NCBI GenBank assembly: GCA_041736255.1
Contig: JBGSTZ010000137.1
Span: 1 to 19,190, forward strand
Source of the DNA: AVCC01 sp041736255
Lineage (GTDB): Bacteria; Pseudomonadota; Gammaproteobacteria; Burkholderiales; Burkholderiaceae_D
Direction: 5' to 3'
Length of the DNA: 19,190 nucleotides
The notes beneath the pieces were generated by a model, which worked only from the letters and a program-made list of their open reading frames with translations, did not search any database and was not told the DNA's origin. A program made the position numbers and the translations under genes. Shown piece after piece: positions 1-8,101 of this stretch (positions are counted from its first letter, which is position 1; each line of letters starts with the position of its first letter).

Positions 1-126
1 GTGGTCGGGGCCGAAAATTTCTGCGTCATCCGCTCCTGCCTCGACACACTGCGCAAGCAAGGTCACGGCATGCTCGAAGTGCTACGCCACGCCTTCAATG
101 GCAATCCTATTCGGCCCACAGCGTAG
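1..126 (+). CDS. Transposase, C-terminal fragment (probably IS66-like), cut by the window edge
   Basis: An open frame enters from the left edge and ends at TAG (124-126), giving about 41 residues. It contains the stretch RSCLDTLRKQGHGMLEVLRH and finishes GNPIRPTA. A basic, helical tail of the type 'LRKQG...LL.AL...F.G.P' is what I associate with C-termini of IS66-family DDE transposases; the family name is from memory, and the catalytic DDE part lies outside the window. An identical copy lies at the other end on the opposite strand, which supports a multi-copy insertion sequence over a unique gene. Whether the full gene is intact cannot be judged. Confidence 0.65.
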   Translation: MVGAENFCVIRSCLDTLRKQGHGMLEVLRHAFNGNPIRPTA

Positions 127-141
127 CGGCTGAACAGTCAC
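2..141 (+). repeat. Left copy of a perfect 140-bp inverted repeat (insertion-sequence end)
   Basis: Bases 2-141 are identical to the reverse complement of 19051-19190. The two copies diverge immediately after base 141. The repeat therefore contains the end of the transposase gene plus 15 bases after its stop codon, finishing ...GAACAGTCAC. That point is presumably the outer tip of the insertion sequence. No target duplication can be checked because the other IS end is outside the window. Confidence 0.9.
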
Positions 142-220
142 GCATTGTCATTGTATTTTCTGATTTTGTATGATGCCGACAGGGGTTTTCTGGATCAAAA
201 AATTTAGTAACCCTCGGTAT

Positions 221-610
221 TCAAACACGCGTCATCGCGCCCAGACAATACTGCGCCATCGCCTGTAACACTGCAGCATCCTCGCCGACCGCATCCACTT
301 GGCGCAAGTGCAAGTTGGGATACTGTTCGCGCAGCCCGGCCATAAGCAGCGGCAAGTCGCGTAACACATGGCCACCCTGCCCCAAAAATACGGGAACGAT
401 AGTGATGTCGCCGCATTGCGCCTGCACCAGTTGCGCTACTGAAGTAGGCAAATCCGGTTGCATGAATTCAAGGTAAGCGTTGCAGACCGTAATGTCGGGT
501 TGCGCTTGCTGTGTGATCTGTTGCAGTTTCTCAAACGGCATTGCCCAACGTGGATCTCGAGCACCATGTGCGAACAAGACCAGTGCACGTTGTTTAGTAT
601 GTGTTTTCAT
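221..610 (-). CDS. cbiX: CbiX/SirB-type sirohydrochlorin chelatase (small form)
   Basis: This 129-residue protein has the size of the short, single-domain CbiX/SirB chelatases, which insert Co2+ or Fe2+ into sirohydrochlorin for cobalamin or siroheme synthesis in the cytoplasm. Visible family marks are the N-terminal FAHGARDP with His15, the YLEFMQPDLP segment around residue 46, and VPVFLGQGGHVLRDLP with His81. The two histidines are the expected metal/tetrapyrrole ligands. It is the last gene of the lptF-lptG-cbiX set: its ATG overlaps the lptG stop by one base (TAATG), so translation is probably coupled. No other tetrapyrrole gene is present, so the sequence does not decide between an iron (siroheme) and a cobalt role; siroheme is the more general guess. 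The 79 bases between its stop and the IS end hold no convincing terminator. Confidence 0.85.
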   Translation of the reverse strand: MKTHTKQRALVLFAHGARDPRWAMPFEKLQQITQQAQPDITVCNAYLEFMQPDLPTSVAQLVQAQCGDITIVPVFLGQGGHVLRDLPLLMAGLREQYPNLHLRQVDAVGEDAAVLQAMAQYCLGAMTRV

Positions 611-1743
611 TAATGTCTCTCAACCCAGAATAATGCACTCAGTGCTGCCAATAGAAATAGCGTGCTCGGCAAGACCGCTGTTGCGAACGCAGGCCATGTG
701 TTTAACAAACCCAGATGCGAAAACAGGTTGTTGATCAACTGAAAACTCACGCCTATCATGATTCCGGCAAAAATTTTCAGGCTGACACCGCCTGAACGAA
801 AATGCAGGTAGGCAAATGGTAGCGCCATCGCCATCATCACCAGGATCGCAAATGGGTAAATAACTTTATTCCAGAAAGCAATTTCGTAACGCTCGGTACC
901 TTGCTTATTTTCTTCCAAGTGTTTGGTATAGGCGGCGAGATCCAGCGCAGACATGCGATCCGGATCGGCGAAGAGTACCGAAAGGATTTCGGGCGTGATT
1001 TCGGACACCATATTCTGGCTCGGCAGTTTTTCAATCGCGATTCTGCTCGCCGTATTATCTTCAAATCCGACGGCGGGAAATCGTGTTGACTCGACATTTT
1101 TCAAGCGCCAGTTATTCGCTCCGACATATTCGGCACTTTCGGCCAAAATCAGCGCAGTCATGTGAAACTCGAGATCGAGTTCATAGATTTTTACGCCAAA
1201 CAACTGACCATCGGTGCGCAATTCGCTGACATTGAGAAAGCGCGAACCGATCAAGTCACCACTGGTACCGTTCGACCGAATTACATCCTTGGTCCATAAG
1301 CCGGTGCGAAACCCTTGCGACAGCGACGAACCTTGACTGCTCAACTTCAGTGTCTCAGCCAATCGGGTGCTGGCCGGCACCACAAATTCACCGAACAGAA
1401 AAGTCAGCAGCACCAGAATCAGACCTATTTTGGCCAGCATCCAGCCTGCCATTGCAGTCGACATGCTTGCTGCGCGCATGATGGTGAATTCGGAACGCGA
1501 GGCGAATTGCGCCAGTACATAAATAGTCCCGATCAGGGCCGCAATCGGCATCAGTTCGTAAGCATAGCCAGGCAAGCCCAGCAAAACATACAGGAATGCG
1601 TGCTGCAAGCGGTAGCCACCCCTCCCGATCGATTGCGACTCAGAGATCAGATCAAAAAAAGCAAACAGCGCCAAAAAAGCAATCAGAACAAACAGTACCG
1701 AACGCAATATTTCAACGGCAAAATAACGTTGCAGGACTTTCAT
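610..1743 (-). CDS. lptG: LPS export ABC transporter permease LptG
   Basis: The 377-residue inner-membrane protein has the LptF/LptG (YjgP/YjgQ) layout: three N-terminal membrane helices (about residues 13-33, 58-78, 100-120), a large periplasmic beta-rich domain (about 125-285) and three C-terminal helices (about 290-377). With LptF and the ATPase LptB (not in this window) it extracts lipopolysaccharide from the inner membrane and passes it to LptC and the periplasmic bridge. I call it LptG rather than LptF from its position downstream of its paralogue and its N-terminus (VLQRYFAVEILRSV). Its ATG overlaps the lptF stop by four bases (ATGA), which indicates translational coupling and fits 1:1 production. 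Length is normal and no frame damage is seen. Confidence 0.93.
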   Translation of the reverse strand: MKVLQRYFAVEILRSVLFVLIAFLALFAFFDLISESQSIGRGGYRLQHAFLYVLLGLPGYAYELMPIAALIGTIYVLAQFASRSEFTIMRAASMSTAMAGWMLAKIGLILVLLTFLFGEFVVPASTRLAETLKLSSQGSSLSQGFRTGLWTKDVIRSNGTSGDLIGSRFLNVSELRTDGQLFGVKIYELDLEFHMTALILAESAEYVGANNWRLKNVESTRFPAVGFEDNTASRIAIEKLPSQNMVSEITPEILSVLFADPDRMSALDLAAYTKHLEENKQGTERYEIAFWNKVIYPFAILVMMAMALPFAYLHFRSGGVSLKIFAGIMIGVSFQLINNLFSHLGLLNTWPAFATAVLPSTLFLLAALSALFWVERH

Positions 1744-2876
1744 TGTGGGGCCCGTCCAGCGTTATTGGTCTTGGCATGCTTACTTCGTGACCAGATCACC
1801 AGAGGATGAAAACTGCTATTCACATTCAGGCGCCAGGAAAACATCGCGACAATCAGGAGCACTACAATCAAGTGGACTGGCCACCAAGCGATACCGAACG
1901 GTAATTTGCTCTGCACTACCAAGGCCTGAAAGAAGCTCACCATATTGCTATAAGTAACAAACAACAATAGGGCGATGATCAGGTTAGCCGAACGGCCAGC
2001 GCGGGGATTGACGAAGCTCAGAGGAACTGCCAGCAACATGAGTAAAATACCCATCATCGGCAGAGAAAGGCGCCATAGAACTTCCCCCATGTTATAGGCG
2101 CTACGGTCGGCCAACAACGCGTTTATCGGCAGCGCACGCGCTGTCTTGTCGCCAACAATGGTTTGCGAGTTCGCGGTCACCAATACGCTGTAACGCTCGA
2201 ACTCCATCAGCCGATAATCCGGTGCGCTCGGTATGCCTTCATAACGCCGGCCTTTGCGCATCACCAGAAATTTGTCGCCGCGGTCATCAATTTCAATCGT
2301 GCCTTCCTTGGCAACCACGACGCTGTTGCGGCCATCTTTGATGGTATTGACGAAAATATTCTGCACTTTACTGACATCACCGGATAAGCCTTCGACAAAA
2401 AATATCCGGTCGGACGATGCGGATTCCTGAAATTTTCCCGGCGATACGCGCGAGATATCTTCTCGCTTCGCGAAGCGCTCCCGGAATTCTGCACTCTGGC
2501 GGTTGGCCCATGGCGTGACTATCAGGCTCAGGAGCATCGTTAGCAGGACGATCGGAACGCCAAAACCCATTATCGGCCTGATCCAACGCGTCAAGCTTAC
2601 GCCTGCGGCGAACCAGACCACCATTTCGGAATCCTGGTACCAGCGGCTGAGGACTAGTTGCACTGAGATAAATCCAGTCAGGATCAAAACTATCGGCAAG
2701 TAATTTAGCGCCAAAAATCCGAGCAACTGCACCACATCGGCGGACGCAACTCTGCCGCCGGCAGCCTGACCCAGGACGCGAATCAACATCACGGTGATCG
2801 TGATGGTAAAAAGTGTCGTGAAAACGGCGCCTGCAGTACTCACCAATTCGTGTTTAAGCGCGCGCTGAAAGATCAT
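1740..2876 (-). CDS. lptF: LPS export ABC transporter permease LptF
   Basis: The 378-residue protein begins MIFQRALKHELVSTAGAVF, a typical LptF N-terminus (basic/amphipathic start, then TM1 at about residues 12-34). TM2 and TM3 lie near 50-72 and 98-120, the periplasmic jelly-roll domain near 125-270, and TM4-6 near 273-292, 300-322 and 330-350. It forms the heterodimeric membrane part of the LptB2FG lipopolysaccharide extractor with LptG, encoded immediately downstream. It is the first gene of the operon and diverges from pepA across only 46 bases, an arrangement widespread in beta- and gammaproteobacteria. No strong Shine-Dalgarno sequence precedes its ATG. A hydrophilic tail of about 25 residues after TM6 overlaps the lptG start. 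Confidence 0.93.
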   Translation of the reverse strand: MIFQRALKHELVSTAGAVFTTLFTITITVMLIRVLGQAAGGRVASADVVQLLGFLALNYLPIVLILTGFISVQLVLSRWYQDSEMVVWFAAGVSLTRWIRPIMGFGVPIVLLTMLLSLIVTPWANRQSAEFRERFAKREDISRVSPGKFQESASSDRIFFVEGLSGDVSKVQNIFVNTIKDGRNSVVVAKEGTIEIDDRGDKFLVMRKGRRYEGIPSAPDYRLMEFERYSVLVTANSQTIVGDKTARALPINALLADRSAYNMGEVLWRLSLPMMGILLMLLAVPLSFVNPRAGRSANLIIALLLFVTYSNMVSFFQALVVQSKLPFGIAWWPVHLIVVLLIVAMFSWRLNVNSSFHPLVIWSRSKHAKTNNAGRAPQ

Positions 2877-2884
2877 TCGAAGGC

Positions 2885-2890
2885 TATAAT
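2885..2890 (+). promoter_or_regulatory. Candidate -10 box of the pepA promoter
   Basis: A perfect TATAAT lies in the 46-bp gap between the lptF and pepA starts, oriented toward pepA. It would give a 5' leader of roughly 26 bases. The matching -35 region falls inside the first codons of lptF and is weak (no good TTGACA match at 16-18 bp). The pepA ribosome site GAGGA (2911-2915) is 7 bases before its GTG start. I saw no equally clear promoter facing lptF. Confidence 0.45.
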
Positions 2891-2922
2891 TAAAAGTTGA
2901 TCAAAGGACTGAGGAATTAGCC

Positions 2923-4425
2923 GTGGACTTTAGCATAAAAACAATCGACACAAAAAACACTCTCGACAGTATCAAAACCGGCTGCATCGCAGTAGGCGTG
3001 TATGAAAACAAGATACTGACACCGACAGCAAAGACTCTTGACGCGAAAGGCGCCATCAGCACGGCAATAAAATCTGGCGATATCAGCGGCAAAGCTGGCT
3101 CCACCTTGCTGTTACGCGCCGTTGATGGTGTTAACGCAGCCCGGGTTCTGCTGGTCGGTTTGGGCAATGAAGAAACCGTCAGCGATAAAAATTTCATTCA
3201 AGCGGCTCAAGCAATCGCACGCGTATTCGCCTCTTTGGGCGCAAACGATGCTCTGATCGCTTTGCCGTTGTCAGCAGTTAAAGAGCATGATGTTGCCTGG
3301 GCGATTCGATGCATTACGTTGGCCGTGCGTGAAAACGCTTATCGCTGCGATAGCCAAAAAAGCAAACCTGAACCAGCCCAAGGCTGCGTGCAGAAGATTG
3401 ATTTTGCCATCGAAGCCGCTGCGGCAACTGAAACAAAAAAAATACTTGCTCAAAGCCTGGCGCTGGCCAACGGCATCGACCTGACCAAGGATCTGGGCAA
3501 TCTGCCGGCCAACGTCTGCACCCCAACTTATCTGGCCAACACCGCCAAAGAACTCGCCAAAGATTTCAAATTCGGCATCGAAGTGCTCGATCGCAAGCAA
3601 TTGCAGGCGCTCAAGATGGGTAGCTTCCTATCGGTCGCCAACGGCAGCGAAGAGCCGCCGAAATTCATCGTCCTCAAGCACATGGGCGGCAAGGCGAAGG
3701 ATGCGCCGACGGTGCTGGTCGGCAAAGGCATCACCTTCGACACCGGCGGCATTTCGCTGAAAGCCGGCCCCGGCATGGATGAGATGAAGTACGACATGTG
3801 CGGCGCGGCATCGGTGCTCGGCACTTTCCGCGCTATCGGCGAAATGAATTTGAAGCTGAACGTCATCGGCATCATTCCAAGCAGCGAAAACATGCCATCG
3901 GGCCGCGCCACCAAACCGGGCGACATCGTCACCTCGATGTCCGGACTCACCATCGAAGTTCTGAATACCGATGCCGAAGGCCGCCTGGTGCTATGCGATG
4001 CGCTGACCTACGCCGAACGCTTCAAGCCGGCTGCGGTGGTTGACATCGCGACCCTGACCGGTGCCTGCATTACCGCGCTAGGCCACCACAATTCCGGCTT
4101 GTTTACCCGTCACGATGCGGCGCACGACGCGCTTGCCGACGAACTGCTGGCCGCCGGTCGCGCCACCGGCGACACCGCATGGCGCATGCCGATCGAAGAC
4201 AGCTATCAGGAACAATTGAAATCGAATTTTGCCGACATCGCCAACATCGGCGGCCCACCAGCCGGCAGCATCACCGCCGCCTGCTTCCTGGAACGCTTCA
4301 CCAAAAAATATACCTGGGCGCATCTGGATATCGCCGGCACGGCATGGAAATCCGGCGCTGCCAAAGGCGCAACTGGACGCCCGGTATCGCTGCTGACTGC
4401 TTTTCTACTCAACCGCGCACAGTAA
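2923..4425 (+). CDS. pepA: Leucyl aminopeptidase (cytosol aminopeptidase, M17)
   Basis: This 500-residue protein is a full-length M17 dizinc aminopeptidase, which removes N-terminal residues (Leu preferred) from peptides in the cytoplasm as a hexamer; in E. coli PepA also binds DNA. The family signature NTDAEGRL is present at residues 348-355. The metal/catalytic residues are visible as Lys268 and Asp273 (VGKGITFDTGG), Lys280, Asp291 (MKYDMCG), Asp350, Glu352 and Arg354. The N-terminal regulatory/DNA-binding-type domain spans about residues 1-165. The start is GTG, supported by GAGGA seven bases upstream and by the good match of the following N-terminus. It is divergent from lptF and probably cotranscribed with xth. 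In many relatives holC follows pepA; here it does not. Confidence 0.96.
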   Translation: MDFSIKTIDTKNTLDSIKTGCIAVGVYENKILTPTAKTLDAKGAISTAIKSGDISGKAGSTLLLRAVDGVNAARVLLVGLGNEETVSDKNFIQAAQAIARVFASLGANDALIALPLSAVKEHDVAWAIRCITLAVRENAYRCDSQKSKPEPAQGCVQKIDFAIEAAAATETKKILAQSLALANGIDLTKDLGNLPANVCTPTYLANTAKELAKDFKFGIEVLDRKQLQALKMGSFLSVANGSEEPPKFIVLKHMGGKAKDAPTVLVGKGITFDTGGISLKAGPGMDEMKYDMCGAASVLGTFRAIGEMNLKLNVIGIIPSSENMPSGRATKPGDIVTSMSGLTIEVLNTDAEGRLVLCDALTYAERFKPAAVVDIATLTGACITALGHHNSGLFTRHDAAHDALADELLAAGRATGDTAWRMPIEDSYQEQLKSNFADIANIGGPPAGSITAACFLERFTKKYTWAHLDIAGTAWKSGAAKGATGRPVSLLTAFLLNRAQ

Positions 4426-4434
4426 GCCGTTTTC

Positions 4435-5199
4435 ATGAAACTAGCCACATGGAATGTAAACTCGCTGAAGGTCCGCTTGCCGCAGGTGCTGCAATGGCTC
4501 ACCGACAACCCGGTCGATGTGCTGTGTCTGCAAGAGACTAAGCTCACCGATGATAAATTCCCTGTGGCAGAGATTGAGGCATCCGGCTATCAGGTCGCCT
4601 TTAGTGGACAGAAAACCTACAACGGCGTAGCCATCCTGTCGCGCCACCCGATCACCGACGTGGTCAAGAATAATCCGTTGTTTGCCGATGATCAGCAACG
4701 TATCATTGCCGCCACCATTGAGCATGTCCGCATCGTCTGCGCCTACGTCCCGAATGGGCAAGCAGTCGACTCGGATAAATACCGCTACAAGCTGGCATGG
4801 CTGGAGGCATTGCGCAACTGGTTAGAGCAGGAGCATCTGGCCCATCCGGATCTGGCACTGTTGGGCGACTACAATATCGCTCCGGAAGATGCTGACGTAT
4901 ACGATCCGGTCGCATGGGAAGGTGCAATTTTGTGCTCGGAAGCAGAACGTGCGGGGTTCGACCGTTTGCTTAATCTCGGGCTGAAAGACGCTTTTCGCAT
5001 GTTCCCGCAAGAGGCAAAATTGTTCAGCTGGTGGGATTACAGGCAGTTGGGATTCCGCCTTAATAAGGGTCTGCGCATTGACCATATTCTGTTAAGCGAA
5101 CAATTGGCGCAGCGCTGCAGTGCCTGTAGCATCGACCGGATTCCGCGTAAATGGGAGCAACCATCGGATCACGCGCCGGTAATTGCAACGCTGGAATGA
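4435..5199 (+). CDS. xthA: Exodeoxyribonuclease III (AP endonuclease, ExoIII family)
   Basis: The 254-residue protein matches the ExoIII/EEP nuclease family: it cleaves DNA 5' to abasic sites and removes 3' blocking groups in base-excision repair. Catalytic residues line up well: Asn7 (TWNVNS), Glu34 (CLQETK), Asp145 and Asn147 (GDYNIAPED), Asp216 (LRIDHILLS) and the Asp245-His246 pair (SDHAP). The segment FSWWDYR before RLNKGLRIDH is typical of the bacterial XthA group. It starts 9 bases after the pepA stop with no recognisable Shine-Dalgarno, so it is probably read from the pepA transcript, perhaps by re-initiation. The 47 bases between its stop and the convergent hydrolase gene show no clear terminator. 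Length is slightly shorter than E. coli XthA (268). Confidence 0.94.
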   Translation: MKLATWNVNSLKVRLPQVLQWLTDNPVDVLCLQETKLTDDKFPVAEIEASGYQVAFSGQKTYNGVAILSRHPITDVVKNNPLFADDQQRIIAATIEHVRIVCAYVPNGQAVDSDKYRYKLAWLEALRNWLEQEHLAHPDLALLGDYNIAPEDADVYDPVAWEGAILCSEAERAGFDRLLNLGLKDAFRMFPQEAKLFSWWDYRQLGFRLNKGLRIDHILLSEQLAQRCSACSIDRIPRKWEQPSDHAPVIATLE

Positions 5200-5246
5200 G
5201 CATGCTGCCGATACCGTATTAAAACCGGTGCCGGCCACATCAAAAT

Positions 5247-5849
5247 TTACTTGATAAGCTTAGACAAGTCCCGAAACTGCGGATGTTTGGCATCGCGCAG
5301 CCACTCGAACAGCACCATTTCTGTAGTGACCAGCCCGATGCCGGCAGCATGCATGCGTTTCAATGCGGTGTGCTTGCTGATCGCGCTGCGCGAACCAACC
5401 GCATCGACCACCAATCGCACGTCGTAACCTTGCGCATGCAACTGCAATGCGGTTTGCAGCACGCACACATGCGCTTCACAGCCGCTTATTAACAGAGTCG
5501 GCGCACCGCTTGGAGCCAGGCGCTGTAACGCTTCCGAAAAAGCCGGCGTACCGCAAGCGCCAAACGTGGTTTTTTCCACGCTCTCGCCGCACAAGGCGGC
5601 AATTTCGGGCGCAGTATGCCCCAGTCCGACTGGATACTGCTCGGTCGCCAGAGTCGGAACCGACAGCGATTGTGCCGCCTGTGCCAGTATCAGCGCATTG
5701 CGCAGCACCGCCTCGCCATCCAAAATTGCTGGCATTAGCCGCCCCTGAAAATCGATTACCAGCAGCAGGCTGCTGGCTGCATTGATTAAATCCGCGTCGA
5801 TCAAGCGGGCGTCGCGGATGGGCTCAATAACAGAATTGGTGGACGTCAT
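5247..5849 (-). CDS. Isochorismatase-like cysteine hydrolase
   Basis: The 200-residue protein belongs to the isochorismatase-like hydrolase superfamily (YcaC-like). The Asp-Lys-Cys triad is visible: Asp33 in LLLVIDFQ, Lys93 in VEKTTFGA and Cys129 in SGCEAHVCV. The nearby TEQYPVGLGHT segment is typical of the YcaC/nicotinamidase-like branch whose substrates are mostly unknown; true isochorismate hydrolysis is unlikely because there are no siderophore genes nearby. The start is fixed by an excellent GAGGAG eight bases before the ATG. It stands alone, convergent with xth; the 229 bases upstream carry a degenerate half copy of the purine-rich repeat (5884-5911) and the prpE terminator region. The substrate cannot be named from the sequence. 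Confidence 0.88.
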   Translation of the reverse strand: MTSTNSVIEPIRDARLIDADLINAASSLLLVIDFQGRLMPAILDGEAVLRNALILAQAAQSLSVPTLATEQYPVGLGHTAPEIAALCGESVEKTTFGACGTPAFSEALQRLAPSGAPTLLISGCEAHVCVLQTALQLHAQGYDVRLVVDAVGSRSAISKHTALKRMHAAGIGLVTTEMVLFEWLRDAKHPQFRDLSKLIK

Positions 5850-5883
5850 CGAATATTCTCCTCAGTCATTCAAAGAAATACAT

Positions 5884-5911
5884 GTCCAGGAAAGACACGA
5901 AAAGCACGAAC
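5884..5911. repeat. Degenerate half copy of the purine-rich hairpin repeat
   Basis: This stretch matches about 24 of 28 bases of the arm of the hairpin at 16896-16968 (core GTCCANGAAAGNCAC followed by AAAAGCACGAA). Only one arm is preserved; the facing arm is reduced to a possible six-base GTGCTT match further right. It lies about 35 bases upstream of the hydrolase start codon, in the 229-bp gap downstream of prpE that otherwise contains an AT-rich stretch and the prpE terminator. Confidence 0.6.
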
Positions 5912-5996
5912 AGGCCTTGCAGCCCATTGTGCTTCTAAAAAAACAAAGAGTATCGCCATTTTTACAGCATTTACCGCATATTTTAATTTCGACTTT

Positions 5997-6051
5997 AAAA
6001 AAACACTTATGACAACGCTGGCTTTTGCAAATTATTCTGCCAGCGCCGTTG
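5997..6051 (-). terminator. Probable intrinsic terminator after prpE
   Basis: On the minus strand the arm at 6051-6039 can pair with 6022-6013 (ten paired bases, CAACG and CTGGC, separated by a three-base bulge). A run of seven T residues follows at 6003-5997. A second, imperfect palindrome (6048-6075, GTTGGGC...GCGCCAAC) sits between it and the prpE stop. The bulge and the 16-base AT-rich loop make the hairpin only moderately convincing. Confidence 0.5.
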
Positions 6052-6078
6052 GGCTTCGCTGCGCTCAGCGCCAACTTA

Positions 6079-7968
6079 TCAGCTGGCGAGCGCGCCTTCG
6101 ATCTGTTTCAGCGAAGTCGGGTCTTCAATCGAAGACATGTCGCCTGGATCGCGCCCTTCGCAGATGGCCTGGATTGAGCGGCGCAACATCTTGCCGGAGC
6201 GGGTCTTCGGCAGTTGCGTAATGAAATATACGTGGGCCGGACGCGCCACTGCACCTAACTGGTGATCGACTACGCCCATGATTTCCTTTTCCAGCGCTTT
6301 CTGTGCATCTGCCGTGTTGGCTACAGCGGGATTTTTCAGGATCACGAAAGCAACCGCAACCTGCCCCTTGAGCTTGTCTTCGACGCCGACCACCGCGACT
6401 TCGGACACATTGGCATGGCTGGAAATGCTTTCTTCGATTTCCCGCGTGCCGAGCCGGTGACCGGCGACATTGATCACGTCGTCGGTGCGGCCGAGGATGA
6501 AGTAATATCCGTCCGCATCGCGAATGCCCCAGTCGAATGTCGAATACACATGCTTGCCATTCAGCACGCTCCAGTAGGTGCTGGCGTAACGCACATCGTC
6601 GCCGTACACGGTCTGCATGCAGCCCGGCGGCAGCGGCCCTTCGATCATGACCACGCCTTTTTCGTTGGCGCCGCATTCTTCGCCGGTCGTTTCATTGAAC
6701 AGCTTGACGTTAAACCCCGGAGTCGGAATGCCGGGACTGCCGAGCTTGGTCGGCATGTCTTCATACCCCTTGGCGATTGACAGGATCGGCCAGCCGGTTT
6801 CGGTCTGCCAGTAATTGTCGATGATCGGTACGCCCAGAGCATCCGAAATCCAGGCCGAAGTGGTTTCATCCAGCGGCTCGCCGGCCAGATACAGCGCCTT
6901 GAGCGATGACAGGTCGTATTTCTGCATGAATTCAGGCGGCTGCTTCTTCAGCACACGCACCGCAGTCGGGGCCGAGAACATGCGCGTAACCTTGTATTTC
7001 TCGACGATGCTCCACCAGATGCCGGCGTCCGGCGTGGTTGGCAAACCCTCATACATGATAGTGGCCATGCCGGCAATCAGCGGACCATAGACGATATATG
7101 AGTGGCCGACTACCCAACCGATATCGGAAGTGGCAAAGTAAGTCTCGCCCGGATTGCCGCAGAAGATGTGCTGCATCGAGGAAGCCAGCGCGACTGCGTA
7201 CCCGCCGACATCACGCTGCACGCCTTTTGGCTTGCCGGTAGTACCGGAGGTATACAGGATGTAGGACGGCTCGTTCGATTCCAGCCAGGTCACTGGCACT
7301 TGGGCGTCAATGTGTTGCGCGCGCAGCGCTGCGTAATCGACATCGCGTCCGTCCACCAATTGCATCGGGGCCAGCTTGCGATCGATCAGCAGAACCTTGC
7401 CCGGCTTGTGGGTGGAAAGCGCAATCGCTTCGTCCAACAAGTGCTTGTAAGGAATCGGCTTGCCGCCGCGGGAACCAGCGTCGGCAGACACGATCAGCTT
7501 CGGCGTCGCATCTTCAATCCGCGTGGCCAGGCTATGGGCCGCGAAACCACCGAACACCACCGAATGAATCGCGCCGATGCGGGCACAGGCCAGCATGGCA
7601 AAAGCGGCTTCGGCGATCATCGGCATGTAAATCAATACGCGGTCGCCCTTGCCCACCCCCAGCGTTTGCATGATGGCTGCCATGCGGCTGACTTCAGCTT
7701 GCAATTCCTTGAAGGAATAAACTTTCTCGGTTCCGGTTTCGGTCGAAATCGCGATCAGCGCGGCTTTGTCGCCTTGGGTATCAACCCAGCGATCGACAGC
7801 GTTGTGGCACAGATTGGTCTTGCCGCCGACAAACCATTGAGTGAATGGCGGTTTTGAATAATCAAGTACTTGCGAGTACGGTTGCTGCCAGTCGATCAGC
7901 TTGGCTTCGCCATCCCAAAATGTTTGCGGCTGTTCAATCGAATTTTTATAGATTTCTGCGAAATTCAT
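6079..7968 (-). CDS. prpE: Propionyl-CoA synthetase (propionate--CoA ligase) PrpE
   Basis: The 629-residue adenylate-forming enzyme activates propionate with ATP and CoA to propionyl-CoA, feeding the methylcitrate cycle encoded next door. It shows the acyl-CoA synthetase core YTSGTTGKPKGV starting at Tyr239, the YWQTETGWPI motif, the hinge/ATP segment around YFILGRTDDVINVAGHRLGT, and the C-terminal PKTRSGKMLRR with the catalytic, acetylatable lysine at residue 593. I choose PrpE over acetyl-CoA synthetase from its length (Acs is about 650), the GVQRD after the P-loop, and the prp context. The ATG is preceded by CGGAGAAGAC, a good ribosome site. It lies downstream of prpF but is separated from it by 243 bases that contain a terminator-like hairpin and a promoter-like TTGACA, so it is probably a separate transcription unit. 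Confidence 0.93.
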   Translation of the reverse strand: MNFAEIYKNSIEQPQTFWDGEAKLIDWQQPYSQVLDYSKPPFTQWFVGGKTNLCHNAVDRWVDTQGDKAALIAISTETGTEKVYSFKELQAEVSRMAAIMQTLGVGKGDRVLIYMPMIAEAAFAMLACARIGAIHSVVFGGFAAHSLATRIEDATPKLIVSADAGSRGGKPIPYKHLLDEAIALSTHKPGKVLLIDRKLAPMQLVDGRDVDYAALRAQHIDAQVPVTWLESNEPSYILYTSGTTGKPKGVQRDVGGYAVALASSMQHIFCGNPGETYFATSDIGWVVGHSYIVYGPLIAGMATIMYEGLPTTPDAGIWWSIVEKYKVTRMFSAPTAVRVLKKQPPEFMQKYDLSSLKALYLAGEPLDETTSAWISDALGVPIIDNYWQTETGWPILSIAKGYEDMPTKLGSPGIPTPGFNVKLFNETTGEECGANEKGVVMIEGPLPPGCMQTVYGDDVRYASTYWSVLNGKHVYSTFDWGIRDADGYYFILGRTDDVINVAGHRLGTREIEESISSHANVSEVAVVGVEDKLKGQVAVAFVILKNPAVANTADAQKALEKEIMGVVDHQLGAVARPAHVYFITQLPKTRSGKMLRRSIQAICEGRDPGDMSSIEDPTSLKQIEGALAS

Positions 7969-7983
7969 GTCTTCTCCGAGTCT

Positions 7984-8031
7984 CCAAGCGCTTGGGAATC
8001 AAGCGATATTAAAAAATAATATTAATGTCAA
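7984..8031 (-). promoter_or_regulatory. Candidate prpE promoter with a 12-bp palindrome
   Basis: A perfect -35 hexamer TTGACA lies on the minus strand at 8031-8026, followed by a very AT-rich spacer. Possible -10 boxes are TATCGC (8008-8003, 17-bp spacing) or TAATAT (8011-8006, only 14 bp), neither ideal. Downstream, the perfect palindrome CCAAGCGCTTGG (7984-7995) lies in the probable leader, just before the ribosome site, and could be an operator. No sigma-54 -24/-12 motif and no TGAAACA repeat is seen here, in contrast to the prpB promoter. Confidence 0.4.
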
Positions 8032-8066
8032 CAGCTTACTGCTCACTTACCAAAAGTGCAGTGATT

Positions 8067-8101
8067 AAAAGGCCTACAGACAATTGCCTACACGCCTTTT
8101 T
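8067..8101 (-). terminator. Probable intrinsic terminator after prpF
   Basis: On the minus strand AAAAGGC pairs with GCCTTTT, then after one G/G mismatch UGUAGGC pairs with GUCUGUA (with G-U pairs) around an AAUU loop. This makes a hairpin of about 14 pairs ending in four T residues. It lies about 110 bases beyond the prpF stop and upstream of the prpE promoter-like region, so it may separate the two transcription units. The A-rich other side means it could also act on the plus strand. Confidence 0.55.

Noticed and set aside
2923..4425. pepA as part of an unknown system with lptFG
   Set aside because: Divergent pepA and lptF is a common conserved arrangement in proteobacteria and needs no new explanation.
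7102..7857. 251-codon open frame opposite prpE
   Set aside because: Antisense shadow of prpE, rich in Arg/Gln/His, without family features.
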